Origin: an uncultured delta proteobacterium
GTDB lineage: Bacteria; Desulfobacterota; Desulfobulbia; Desulfobulbales; Desulfurivibrionaceae
NCBI GenBank assembly: GCA_903869265.1
Contig: CAIPYE010000017.1
Location: 1 to 64,000 of the forward strand
Direction: 5' to 3'
DNA length: 64,000 nucleotides
Of the stretch, positions 10,001 through 17,461 are shown in pieces. The first letter of the stretch is position 1. Each line of letters begins with the position of its first letter. Below the pieces are notes generated by a model, which did not search any database, had not been told where the DNA came from, and saw only the letters and a program-made list of their open reading frames with translations. The position numbers were made by a program, and so were the translations under genes.

Positions 10001-11367
10001 AGATCGGTGTCCTTGACGCAGGTGCCCGCGAGCTTGAGGTTGATGATCAGGGCGGAAAACAGGGTGGAGCACCATTTGGGCTCCTGCATGATCAGGCTGA
10101 GCCAGACCCGGATGTTGTCCAGATGGGCCGGGTTGGTGATGGGCTGCCAGTCGTCGTTGAGGCCTTGGAAATTGGCATACTGGAAGCCGAAGCGCACCGT
10201 TTCAAAGAGGAAGGTTTCCACCAGTCGGCTGTTGCCGCGATGGAACACTTCGCTGCCCAGAACCTGGATGCATTGCAGGGAGGTATGCGGGTATTTTTTG
10301 ACGTTGGCCTTGAGGAGCTGGAGGGTGGTGAGCAGGAAGCGCTCGATCTCCTCAAAGGTCTGCTGGCGGATGAGCTGGACCAGGCTGCGGTTGATCTCGC
10401 GCAGGGTTTCCTCGTGGATCAGGGCCAGGCCTGCGGTATCCATGATCCGGAAGAGGAAGAGCAGCTTGCGGTTCTCGGCAAAGCGGTCCACGGCCAGATC
10501 ATCGGTGGCGATTTCCTCGCCGAGCCGGTCCGGCGCCTGCTTGTAAAGACGGACAATGTCCATGTGATTGGGCAGGGCAAGCATCGCGCCCAAAGCGTCT
10601 GGGGCGGCGGGATCAATCTCGGTGACGGCGGCCAGATGCTCGCCCAGCTTCTGGTGGGAGATGGCGCTGAACAGGGAGCCGGAGCGCCAGCCCATGCATA
10701 GGTTCCCGCATTGCTCGGTAAACCAGGCGAGCGGATCTTCTTCGCTCAGCCAGTACTTGTAGTTGAGGGCCAAGACCCGTTGCAGGAGCCTCGCGGCGCT
10801 GGGTTCACAGGTGCAGCCCGGCGCTGCTAAGCAGAGCTCGTGCAGCCGGGTGAGGATCTTGCCCAGGGGGTGGTGGCCCTGGACCAGAAAAAGGAGAATC
10901 TCGTCATCCAGATCGTGGAGCCGGTCGAAACACTCGGCCAGGGCGGTCTGGTAGCGAAGCAGGCTGTCGGCGGTGAGCAGGGAGGTTTGTTTGTCCAGAT
11001 AGGCCAGCAGGCTTTCCATGGCCGTGGCCAGCAGCGGTTCGTTCTTGCGACCATCCTCCACCGCTCTCAGAAAGATACGGCAGAAGAGGCTGAACGCCTC
11101 CGGCCCCTGCTCGTGCCGGAAATAATGGTCGATGTTTTTGAGGACAAAGGAGCGGAGCCGGGGCAGGATCATCTTCCAGTTGCGGAACGGATGGCTGACC
11201 TCGTACAACAGGGTTTCGATGTTCTTGCTTATCCCCTTGTAGTTGTTGACGATATCGAGAAGAGGAAGCAGCGAGTCATCGATGGTCACCGAATCCACCG
11301 CAGTCTCAAGAAGATTGGCCTTGAGCGCGTCTGATTCCAGTTCCGGCGGGGTGTGTTCGGTGGTCAT
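7096..11367 (-). CDS. Giant PEP synthase/PPDK-like protein with a long unassigned N-terminal region (about 1423 aa)
   Basis: The last 550 residues hold a PPDK/PEP-synthase ATP-grasp domain (GNKGFNLTVLATDNKPVPPG; LLSVRSGAAISMPGMMATI; SGSGVLFTAHP; EFTFEGP...LLQTRDM). A swivelling phosphohistidine domain follows, with the catalytic His in GGQTSHAAVV. The protein ends soon after that domain, so the PEP/pyruvate-binding TIM barrel of true PPDK is absent. The first 870 residues are helical and acidic, with no motif I know. The start at 11367 is preferred over 11397 (a TTG codon) because AGGA lies just upstream. Probable activity: ATP-driven phosphotransfer to an unknown acceptor. No operon partner is visible on this strand. 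Confidence 0.88.
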   Translation of the reverse strand: MTTEHTPPELESDALKANLLETAVDSVTIDDSLLPLLDIVNNYKGISKNIETLLYEVSHPFRNWKMILPRLRSFVLKNIDHYFRHEQGPEAFSLFCRIFLRAVEDGRKNEPLLATAMESLLAYLDKQTSLLTADSLLRYQTALAECFDRLHDLDDEILLFLVQGHHPLGKILTRLHELCLAAPGCTCEPSAARLLQRVLALNYKYWLSEEDPLAWFTEQCGNLCMGWRSGSLFSAISHQKLGEHLAAVTEIDPAAPDALGAMLALPNHMDIVRLYKQAPDRLGEEIATDDLAVDRFAENRKLLFLFRIMDTAGLALIHEETLREINRSLVQLIRQQTFEEIERFLLTTLQLLKANVKKYPHTSLQCIQVLGSEVFHRGNSRLVETFLFETVRFGFQYANFQGLNDDWQPITNPAHLDNIRVWLSLIMQEPKWCSTLFSALIINLKLAGTCVKDTDLFQRDITQLLNHPIEPIYNLAKQFAKLMPVFFNEIGAEGQLRDVSTELDEMHKRKDRLIHFLRKQSHVESSNLIVDFIEAIFLFWQTLDKSALTGYLPEEVLKEVATQGPFVDDLHTLMDRVLDHDGPITKIEELLTWDDRRRDAWLAAQEGVKPEEVRRFTLMVEMYRLCHQKYNLGVEEIRHQLHLAANSGFPEMEQLLTDLEICDPFQCLDALLDTLESLKETIQSPEAFEAKEDIYYKRHIAVDIPSVYGRYREKKFDALGLTFRLENLANVYLEKLPDTVNLSFITRATFIRIIKCLRLYLRALKIDGITSRRLETYMSLLTSSFNIKRFSYTQYLDIFRGFTEGVKDIIYTYYTNIHENNLSIIIPKIGEANLLPKHRSLWEPDDLPGNTLRLSETFMRDLIATTFGLQHLDNFITRIYQTLEHQKEILSEEDLDLLMTYNPDRAVSDLHLKNHRTNNLILLGNKGFNLTVLATDNKPVPPGFIITTEIFRCWPVIKEFYKARDEFMGQIKKALAELEKKTGRRFGDPANPLLLSVRSGAAISMPGMMATIHNVGLSEEISRGFAASSGEGYPPSCQIDYLAWDNYRRFLQSWAMAEDMEREIFQGLMDEAKTRYGIMVKKDFSAIQMQELALEYQEKIHQAGICIPVDPWQQLTGAVELVLNSWYTQKTQEYRSLMDVSEAWGTAVIVQAMVYGNLGPESGSGVLFTAHPYRKVSRVALWGDYATGDQGEDIVSGLVNTQPVSVEQAELDGRPAENSLEIRFPKVYERLLAISRELVYEKRWNPQEIEFTFEGPEETDLFLLQTRDMITIKKREKFAVFTEGKGLEKAVLGYGIGVAGSALSGRAVFTAANIRQLKEEDPTTPLILIRQDTVPEDIKEIAMAEGLLTARGGQTSHAAVVTVRLDKTCVVGCNALKVYEAEERCEINGREIRFGDAISIDGRKGLFLQGAHPIREEVQILPL

Positions 11368-11448
11368 GGGAATCCTGAGTGATTCAAAAGACAGCAACGA
11401 CGCGGTGGGACGTGAACTGCTATAACCGTGATGCGAGGAGGCGAAAAC

Positions 11449-11487
11449 GGAGCAGGTCGGGTCAGTGTAGCCGCCCCGACCTGCTCC
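11449..11487 (-). terminator. Intrinsic terminator after the histone-like gene
   Basis: A perfect 13-base inverted repeat, GGAGCAGGTCGGG / CCCGACCTGCTCC, followed on the minus strand by GTTTTCG. It begins 12 bases after the stop of the histone-like gene. Confidence 0.75.
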
Positions 11488-11498
11488 GAAGAGGCCTG

Positions 11499-11903
11499 TT
11501 ACTTTTTGGCGGGCCGTTTGGCGGAAACAGATTTTACAGCTTTTGCCGCCGGTTTCTTGGCTGCCGCAGGCTTGGCAGCAGCTTTTTTGGCGGGAGCCTT
11601 TGCCGCAGGCTTAGCAGCAGTTTTTGGCTTGGCCGCCGGTTTTTTTGTTGCTACAGCCTTTTTCGCCGCAGGCTTGGCAGCGGCTTTTTTGGCGGGAGCC
11701 TTTGCCGCAGGCTTAGCAGCAGTTTTTGGCTTGGCAGCGGCTTTTTTTGTTGCTACAGCCTTTGATGCAGTTTTTGCCGCAGGCTTGGCAGCGGCTTTCT
11801 TGGCGGGAGCCTTTGCCGCAGTTTTTGGTTTGGCTGCGGCTTTTTTGGCCAGCGCTGGTTTTGCTGTTTTCTTCGGTGCAACTTTTCCTGTAACCTTTGA
11901 CAT
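11499..11903 (-). CDS. Histone H1-like Lys/Ala/Pro-rich protein (134 aa)
   Basis: After a short start (MSKVTGKVAPKK) the protein is almost wholly Lys, Ala and Pro in AAAKPKTAAK / KAPAKKAAAKPA units, like the C-terminal tail of eukaryotic H1 and bacterial AlgP, HctA/HctB and related nucleoid proteins. It is expected to bind and condense DNA through charge alone; there is no globular domain. The start at 11903 is chosen because GGGAGGAAG lies correctly upstream; a start at 11969 would add 22 unrelated residues. The gene consists largely of near-identical repeats. An intrinsic terminator follows. Confidence 0.9.
   Translation of the reverse strand: MSKVTGKVAPKKTAKPALAKKAAAKPKTAAKAPAKKAAAKPAAKTASKAVATKKAAAKPKTAAKPAAKAPAKKAAAKPAAKKAVATKKPAAKPKTAAKPAAKAPAKKAAAKPAAAKKPAAKAVKSVSAKRPAKK
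11578..11830 (-). repeat. Near-identical tandem repeats inside the histone-like gene
   Basis: The segment beginning CGGGAGCCTTTGCCGCAG recurs at about 11591, 11693 and 11804, giving spacings of 102 and 111 bases (34 and 37 codons). The matches extend over tens of bases and include synonymous positions, so the repetition is at DNA level and not only in the protein. Confidence 0.8.
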
Positions 11904-12249
11904 TCTCACTTCCTCCCTTAGTTTGGTTCTCTCCTTCTTCGGTTTCGGAATATGTAATTTGCTATGCACCGCTGCGTGGATATTTTTGGGTTTACCAGAA
12001 CGTGTCCGGTCATGACCACACTTGGCACAGAGGCAATTGTATCTTTTTGGCTCTATTATCGCATTGTTATCTCTGTTTTATTCCAAGATGTCGAGCATTT
12101 TTTCCAAGAAATACGGTGATAGCCCTTGTTTTTTTTATTTCGTCCATTTCAAGGCGAATGTTAATCCGTTGTTCCTCTTTTGAAAACAGACCGCAAGATC
12201 CTTGTCGCAGTAAGCCCCGCAGCTTTTTGTGCAAGCGAGTTATCTTGCA
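11904..12249. other. Intergenic stretch between gap and the histone-like gene
   Basis: This AT-richer stretch of 346 bases has no convincing open frame. The part next to 11903 holds the ribosome site (GGGAGGAAG) of the histone-like gene, and its promoter must lie further inside, but I see no clear -35/-10 pair. The gap stop codon is at the other end. A dedicated terminator for gap is not evident. Confidence 0.5.
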
Positions 12250-13254
12250 TTATAACGGCTTCTGGCTCTCCATCATCAAAATCAAATCCAGCACCCGGTT
12301 GGAGTAGCCCCACTCGTTGTCATACCAGGACAGCACCTTGACCGAGGTGCCGATCACCTTGGTGGACATGGCGTCGATCACCGAGGAGTGTGGGTTGCCC
12401 TGGTAGTCGATGGACACCAAGGGCTCTTCGGAATAGCCCAGGTAGCGGTTGGCCGCTTCTTTGAGGGCCTGGTTCACCTCCGGCACTGTGGTCGGTTTTT
12501 CCACCTCCATAACCGCGTCCACCAGGGAGACGTTGGGGGTGGGCACCCGCACTGCCAGTCCGTCGAATTTGCCTTTCAGCTCGGGGATAACCAGGGAGAC
12601 TGCGGCCGCGGCTCCGGTTTTGGTGGGGATCATGGAGAGCGCTGCAGCCCTGGCCCTCCGCAGGTCGCTGTGGGGAAAATCCAGGATGCACTGGTCGTTG
12701 GTGTAGGAGTGGACCGTGGTCATCAACCCGGTCTTGATGCCGAAGCGGTCGAGGATGACCTTGGCCATGGGCGCCAGACAGTTGGTGGTGCAGGAGGCGT
12801 TGGAGATGATGTGATCTTCGGTGGGGTCGTATTCGTCCTCGTTGACCCCCATGACGATGGTCTTGACCTTGCCTTTGGCAGGGGCGGAGATCACCACTTT
12901 TTTCGCGCCGGCCTCAAGGTGCATGGCTGCTTTTTCCCCATCGGTGAAGAGGCCGGTGGATTCCACCACGTACTCGACTCCCATTTCTCCCCAGGGAATT
13001 TCGGCGGGATTGCGGTGATTGAATATCCTGACCGCGCGGCCGTTGACCACCAGGCCATCCTCGGTGGCGGTCACGCTTTTGTCATACACGCCCATGATCG
13101 AGTCGTACTTGAGCAGATGGGCTAGGGTCGCGTTGTTGGTCAGGTCGTTGATGGCAATGACCTCGATATCGGCAAAGAGCGGATCTTTGTCAATGGCCCG
13201 AAAGATGTTGCGGCCGATGCGGCCAAAACCGTTGATGCCTATTCGTATTGCCAT
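12250..13254 (-). CDS. gap: Glyceraldehyde-3-phosphate dehydrogenase
   Basis: The glycolytic/gluconeogenic enzyme that oxidises and phosphorylates glyceraldehyde 3-phosphate with NAD. It has 334 aa, the usual length. It shows the Rossmann start MAIRIGINGFGRIGRN, the catalytic Cys in SNASCTTNCLAP (about residue 151), the phosphate-site HSYTNDQ region and the C-terminal SWYDNEWGYSNRV. The start at 13254 has GGAG upstream; the longer frame to 13365 runs through an intergenic repeat and is rejected. One repeat copy (13274-13379) lies between the ribosome site of this gene and glgA. Confidence 0.97.
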   Translation of the reverse strand: MAIRIGINGFGRIGRNIFRAIDKDPLFADIEVIAINDLTNNATLAHLLKYDSIMGVYDKSVTATEDGLVVNGRAVRIFNHRNPAEIPWGEMGVEYVVESTGLFTDGEKAAMHLEAGAKKVVISAPAKGKVKTIVMGVNEDEYDPTEDHIISNASCTTNCLAPMAKVILDRFGIKTGLMTTVHSYTNDQCILDFPHSDLRRARAAALSMIPTKTGAAAAVSLVIPELKGKFDGLAVRVPTPNVSLVDAVMEVEKPTTVPEVNQALKEAANRYLGYSEEPLVSIDYQGNPHSSVIDAMSTKVIGTSVKVLSWYDNEWGYSNRVLDLILMMESQKPL

Positions 13255-13273
13255 GCCATTCTCCTTTCCGTGT

Positions 13274-13379
13274 GTAACTGCCCAGCAGCACCGCATCTGC
13301 TTTGTCATCGGCCGACTCATGTGCAATAGCACACTTCGCAGGCCTCTTTCGCGCATCTGCGGCACTGCTGAACAGTTAC
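13274..13379. repeat. Palindromic intergenic repeat, copy 1
   Basis: Outer arms GTAACTGCCCAGCAG and CTGCTGAACAGTTAC enclose a core with CGCATCTGC...TTTGTCATCGGCC, an inner hairpin TGTGC-AATA-GCACA, and CAGGCCTCTTTCGCGCATC. Related copies are at 16467, 18077, 36114 and 63658. It lies between glgA and gap, immediately upstream of the gap ribosome site. Confidence 0.85.
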
Positions 13380-13452
13380 GGTCCGTGGTTTTCCCAACTT
13401 CCCGGTTTCAAGTTGGACAGTTTTTCTGTCGTTTTTCCCGTAAGGCGCGGAA

Positions 13453-15066
13453 TTATTGTACCTGCGAAAGCGCCTCATGATAAAGCGATAAATACCGGGC
13501 CAACACTTTATCCCAGGTGTAGGTGTCGTGAATCGTCCTGATCGCAGCTTTCTGCATGGCCTGGATTTTTCTGGGATTGGCGCGGAATGTTTGCAGGGCT
13601 GTCTGCATGGCGCCCATGAGGGCTGCGGACTTGTGCTCCGGGTAGGAAAAACCGGTTTCCCCGTCCTTCACCTTGACCAGGCCGCCGATGTGATGGACGA
13701 TGGGCAGGTTGCCGAAGAGCTGGGCAATATAGTCGGTAAGACCGCAGGGCTCGTAGCGGGAGGGGATGAGAAAGAAATCGCCTGCCGCGTAGATGCGGTT
13801 GGCAAGCTGCTGGTCGTAGCCCCGCAGCAGACAGATGCGGCCCTGATTTTTGCGGGAAGCGGCCAGCCCAGCCAGGGCCGTTTCAATATCCTTGCTGCCC
13901 GAGCCCTGGATCAGAACCTGGAAGTTCTGGTCCAGGGGCAGCAAGGTTTCGAGAGCGCCCAACAGCTTGTCCACCCCCTTTTGGGAGGAGAGGCGGCCGA
14001 CAAAGGTGAACAGCGGGTTGTCCGGCCGGTTTTCCAGGGTTCCGGTTTGACGAATCGTTTTCAGGCGGTGTCGGGCCAAATCCTTGAGCAGGCTCTGGCG
14101 GCATTTCGCCTTGCCTGCCAGATCGCCGCTGGCCGGATCGAAGGCGGCGGCAAGACCCAGGGGTTTTGGTTTGCTCGGGTCGAAATCCGCGGGGTTGATG
14201 CCGTTGGTCACGCCCTTGAGCACCACGCCCCTCGCCAGGAGCCGGTGGCCGAGCCAGCCGGTCAGCGCGTCCTCGTCGGTTTCCCGCAGTTCTTTGGCAT
14301 AGTTTTCGCTCACAGTATTCATCGTTGCATAGGGCGAGGCGGCGAGCAAGGGGTCGAATTTTTCGTCCAGCAGGTTGTTGCTGATCAGCGCCTCGGGCAG
14401 ACCGGTGATCGCCTTGGCAAAGGGCAGGTCGCCCACCTCCTGATGGTAGCCGATCCCGGCGTTGTGGATGGTTACCACGCAGCCGGTTTTGGCAAAGTAA
14501 TGGCGCCAGCCTTCGTTCTCGCGGAGCATGGCGGGCAGGATGGCGGTGTGGCCGTCGTGGCAGTGGATGATTTCGGGCCGCTCCCCGAGGCGGATCATCA
14601 GGGCCGCGGCCGCCTTTTGCAGCAGGACGTTCATGGCGAAGTAGTCGAAATGGCCGGAACCCTGGTGGTGGAAAGGGTCCAGGGCCTCGTCCTCAGCGGT
14701 ATAGGTGTAGACGCTCTTTTTTTCCAGATAGCGGGCCGCGTCGATCAGGTAGACGGTCAGCGCCCCCTTTGTTGCCGTCGATTTTTCCTTTTTGGCAAAA
14801 ACCCGCACATATTCCCGGCGCGGTTCTCCGGCGTAGTCCAGGTCGATGTCAAAACCCAGATCCAGGGGGGCAAAGCCCAGTCGTTTTGGGTCCATGAAGC
14901 CATAGAGCGGCAGGACCACGCTGACCTTGCGGCCCGAGCGCATCAAGGCCTCGGCCAGCTGCCGGGCCACATCCTTTACCCCCCCAGCCCCGGCCAGACC
15001 GTCGTATTCGCGGGTCAGCATCCAGACGGGGTTGATTTTTTTGTAAGGGCGAGATTCAGGGGCCAT
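13453..15066 (-). CDS. glgA: Glycogen synthase, GT5 family
   Basis: Transfers glucose from a sugar nucleotide to a growing alpha-1,4-glucan. The 537-aa protein has the N-terminal GT5 domain with a glycine motif GAGGVKDVA where KTGGLGDV is usual. The IHCHDGHTAILPAML and VVTIHNAGIGYH motifs follow in the centre. The C-terminal domain has FVGRLSSQKGVDKL (about residue 345) and the donor-site SRYEPCGLTDYIAQLFG (about 440) before HHIGGLVKVKDGETGF. The start at 15066 follows GGAG; the longer frame would begin with TTG. The missing Lys of the KTGG motif is unusual and could reflect a divergent synthase subgroup. The preceding lipoprotein and aroC are on the same strand. Confidence 0.9.
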   Translation of the reverse strand: MAPESRPYKKINPVWMLTREYDGLAGAGGVKDVARQLAEALMRSGRKVSVVLPLYGFMDPKRLGFAPLDLGFDIDLDYAGEPRREYVRVFAKKEKSTATKGALTVYLIDAARYLEKKSVYTYTAEDEALDPFHHQGSGHFDYFAMNVLLQKAAAALMIRLGERPEIIHCHDGHTAILPAMLRENEGWRHYFAKTGCVVTIHNAGIGYHQEVGDLPFAKAITGLPEALISNNLLDEKFDPLLAASPYATMNTVSENYAKELRETDEDALTGWLGHRLLARGVVLKGVTNGINPADFDPSKPKPLGLAAAFDPASGDLAGKAKCRQSLLKDLARHRLKTIRQTGTLENRPDNPLFTFVGRLSSQKGVDKLLGALETLLPLDQNFQVLIQGSGSKDIETALAGLAASRKNQGRICLLRGYDQQLANRIYAAGDFFLIPSRYEPCGLTDYIAQLFGNLPIVHHIGGLVKVKDGETGFSYPEHKSAALMGAMQTALQTFRANPRKIQAMQKAAIRTIHDTYTWDKVLARYLSLYHEALSQVQ

Positions 15067-15120
15067 GTTTTCTCCGGCCGGAATGGCTGGGCTTGTGTGT
15101 TGATGGGGAAAGCGGGTCAA

Positions 15121-15360
15121 TTATTGCACGTCGTTCGCCGGGAGAGGAAGAGAAGGCTCGTTGTCGGAGGCGGGATCCTTTTCCTTTTTGTGCCGAGCAT
15201 AGGAGACCTGGTCTTGTGAAGTGAGATCAAGCGGGTGCTGATCCATCCGTTCACGCATCTTGAGCCCCTCGTAAATGTGTTCGTAGACCTGTTCTTTTGA
15301 GGCACAACTGGCGCAGCAAACAGCAAAGGAAAAGCACAGGAGCAGAGAGATATATTTCAT
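15121..15360 (-). CDS. Small lipoprotein (79 aa)
   Basis: A typical lipoprotein signal: MKYISLLLCFSFAVCCASC, with a lipobox cleaved before the Cys near residue 19. The mature part is short, polar and rich in Lys, Glu, Asp and Pro (EHIYEGLKMRERMDQH). No known domain is recognisable. It sits between aroC (24 bases upstream) and glgA on the same strand, so it may share their transcript. Function unknown. Confidence 0.75.
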   Translation of the reverse strand: MKYISLLLCFSFAVCCASCASKEQVYEHIYEGLKMRERMDQHPLDLTSQDQVSYARHKKEKDPASDNEPSLPLPANDVQ

Positions 15361-15384
15361 GAATTTCCCGTTGTTCGAAAATAT

Positions 15385-16440
15385 TTAGACAATGGCTTTT
15401 TGCCGAAGCAGATGATCGGCCAGGGTCAGGGCCACCATGGCCTCGCAGACCGGGATGATCCGGGGAATGGCGGAGATGTCGTGCCGACCGCCGATGCTGA
15501 CCGTGACCGGCTTGTGGGCCAGGTTGATGGTCTGCTGCTCCCTGCTGATGGAGGGAATGGGCTTGACCGCCACCCTGGTCACGATGGCGTCGCCGTTGGA
15601 GATTCCGGCCAGGATTCCGCCTGCGTTGTTGCTGGCAAAGCCGTCGGGCAGGATGACGTCGTTGTTCTGTGAACCCCGCATCCCGGCGGCACCAAAGCCT
15701 GCGCCGATCTCGACCCCCTTGACCGCGCCGATGGACATCAGCGCTCCTGCCAGGGCCGCGTCGAGTTTCTCGAACACCGGTTCGCCCAGGCCAGCCGGGC
15801 AGCCGGTGGCCAGAATTTCGACAATGCCGCCCAGGGTGTCGCCCTCTCTGCGCACCGTCTCGATATGGCTGATCATTTTGGCTGCGGCCTCGTTGTCCGG
15901 GCAGCATAGGGGGTTGTCGTTGATTTCGGCCAGATGGCGCCTGGCGGTGGTGATCTCGCCCAGGGCCACGGTGTAGGCAATGACCGTGATGCCATGCAGG
16001 GAGAGGAGCTTTTTGGCCACGGCCCCCGCCGCCACCCGGCCCGCGGTTTCACGGGCCGAGGCCCTGCCGCCGCCCCGGTGATCGCGGATGCCGTACTTTG
16101 CCAGATAGGTGATGTCGCCATGCCCAGGGCGGAAGATATCCTTGAGATTGTCGTAGGATTTGCTCATGGCATCCTTGTTGAAGATGGCCAGAGCAATGGG
16201 GGTGCCGGTGGTCTTTCCCTCAAAGATCCCGGAAAGGATCTCCACTGCGTCCGGTTCTTTTCTCGGGCTGGCGGCAGGGCCTCCCTTGCCGGGCCGCCTG
16301 CGGTCCAGCTCCGTCTGGATATCCAGGGCGGTGAGCGGCAGCCCGGGAGGGCAGCCATCCAGGGTGGCGCCCACCGCGGTGCCGTGGGATTCGCCCCAGG
16401 TGGTTACGCGAAAAACAGAGCCAAAGGTATTTCCTGCCAT
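15385..16440 (-). CDS. aroC: Chorismate synthase
   Basis: The last step of the shikimate pathway, FMN-dependent anti-elimination of phosphate from EPSP to give chorismate. Normal length (351 aa). Signatures: GESHGTAVGATLDGCPPG near residue 16, RRRPGKGGPAASPRKEPD near 47, GHGDITYLAKYGIRDHRGGGRAS near 109 and FGAAGMRGSQNNDV near 240. The ATG at 16440, with AGGTG upstream, is preferred to the GTG at 16449. Shikimate kinase lies upstream on the same strand, with one intergenic repeat between them, giving an aromatic-pathway pair. Confidence 0.97.
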   Translation of the reverse strand: MAGNTFGSVFRVTTWGESHGTAVGATLDGCPPGLPLTALDIQTELDRRRPGKGGPAASPRKEPDAVEILSGIFEGKTTGTPIALAIFNKDAMSKSYDNLKDIFRPGHGDITYLAKYGIRDHRGGGRASARETAGRVAAGAVAKKLLSLHGITVIAYTVALGEITTARRHLAEINDNPLCCPDNEAAAKMISHIETVRREGDTLGGIVEILATGCPAGLGEPVFEKLDAALAGALMSIGAVKGVEIGAGFGAAGMRGSQNNDVILPDGFASNNAGGILAGISNGDAIVTRVAVKPIPSISREQQTINLAHKPVTVSIGGRHDISAIPRIIPVCEAMVALTLADHLLRQKAIV

Positions 16441-16466
16441 TGTTTGCACCTAACAGTATATGGGGT

Positions 16467-16573
16467 TAAGCGGTCACAGCGCACCGCATCTGCTTTGTCA
16501 TCGACCTGCCCGCATACCTGGTGTATGGCCGTCAGGTCTCTTTCGCGCATCTGCGGCACTCTGTAACCGCTTA
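16467..16573. repeat. Palindromic intergenic repeat, copy 2
   Basis: Arms TAAGCGGTCACAG and CTGTAACCGCTTA (one mismatch when paired) enclose the family core CGCATCTGCTTTGTCATCG and TCTTTCGCGCATCTGCGGCA. The inner stem is ATAC-CTG-GTAT type instead of the TGTGC type of copy 1. It lies 18 bases after the aroK stop. Confidence 0.8.
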
Positions 16574-16591
16574 TTTCGGAGTGTACGCCTT

Positions 16592-17176
16592 CTAACAAAA
16601 TATGGGGTTCTTGGGGAGCGAGGCTTCGACGGTGCGAAGAAACGCGTCGTCTCCCAGGGCCGTTTCAATGATGTGCACGATTTCTCCCGAGGTCTTGTTG
16701 CTGGTGTCCACGGTGAGGTGCGAACCTTTTTCATAGAGCGGTTCCCGCTCGGCCAGCACCTGGGCCACTTCGGCATAGATGTCCGAGTCGGTGAGGGAAG
16801 GCCGCTGGCTGGTGCTTTTTCCGTCTTCAGCCAGCCTGCGGCAGATGGTGTCGATATCGGCAGTGAGCCAGACGACAAGACCGGTCTGCCGCAAGAGATT
16901 CCAGATCTCCTGATGGAGGATTGCCCCGCCTCCCGTGGAAATGACCACGTCCTTGCGGCAGACCATTTCGGCCAGCAGATCGCGCTCCAGAAGGCGGAAC
17001 TGCCCCCACCCCTGCTGGGCCACGATCTGCCGGATGGGCTGCCCTGCCCTGACCTCAAGCATCTCGTCCATGTCGATGAAATCGAGGTGCAGGTGCTGGG
17101 CCAGCATCAACCCCACCAGGGTCTTGCCGGTGGCCCGGTAGCCGGTAAGGATTATTTTTCTTCGCGGTATAAACAT
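16592..17176 (-). CDS. aroK: Shikimate kinase
   Basis: Phosphorylates shikimate with ATP. Length 194 aa, slightly over the usual 170-180. The P-loop is GYRATGKT near residue 13; shikimate-binding DMDEML (around 37-42) and the STGGGAILHQE motif (about 80) follow, then the lid with RPSLTDSDIYAEVAQVLAERE. A C-terminal part (KTSGEIVHIIETALGDDAF) completes the fold. The family cannot be split into aroK or aroL from sequence alone here. It is followed on the same strand by aroC. Confidence 0.93.
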   Translation of the reverse strand: MFIPRRKIILTGYRATGKTLVGLMLAQHLHLDFIDMDEMLEVRAGQPIRQIVAQQGWGQFRLLERDLLAEMVCRKDVVISTGGGAILHQEIWNLLRQTGLVVWLTADIDTICRRLAEDGKSTSQRPSLTDSDIYAEVAQVLAEREPLYEKGSHLTVDTSNKTSGEIVHIIETALGDDAFLRTVEASLPKNPIFC

Positions 17177-17377
17177 ATAGAGAATTTACGGGAAAGAGAG
17201 GGGGAGTGTCAAGCGCGGCGGCGGTTTCTTTTCCCCTGATAGACCGCGAAGTACGAAAAAGCGCAAGGGTTTTGGCGGGTCAGGCACTCGGTTTTGGGCA
17301 GCAATGCGGTTTTGTGTTTTTGTAACCGACTGAAAACAAAGCGCAATTTGTGTTTTTTGAAACAGGATAAAAAAGGT

Positions 17378-17412
17378 TTGACTTTGTTTTTCTGAAATGA
17401 TAATTTTTATCA
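17378..17412 (+). promoter_or_regulatory. Peroxiredoxin promoter with an overlapping palindrome
   Basis: TTGACT (17378-17383) and TAATTT (17401-17406) are 17 bases apart. A perfect inverted repeat, TGATAA-TTT-TTATCA (17398-17412), covers the -10 region. Its form is Fur/PerR-box-like, so a peroxide- or iron-responsive repressor is plausible, but no such regulator gene is in the window. Confidence 0.5.
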
Positions 17413-17461
17413 AACACGGGATAAATTTCTTTGCTCATTCCTTTTACTGTGGAGATGTGTC

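Noticed and set aside
8854-10701. A 615-codon open frame, with others, opposite the PPDK-like gene
   Set aside because: Antisense shadow of a continuous real protein on the minus strand. The composition is Gly/Val/Glu-biased with no recognisable motif.
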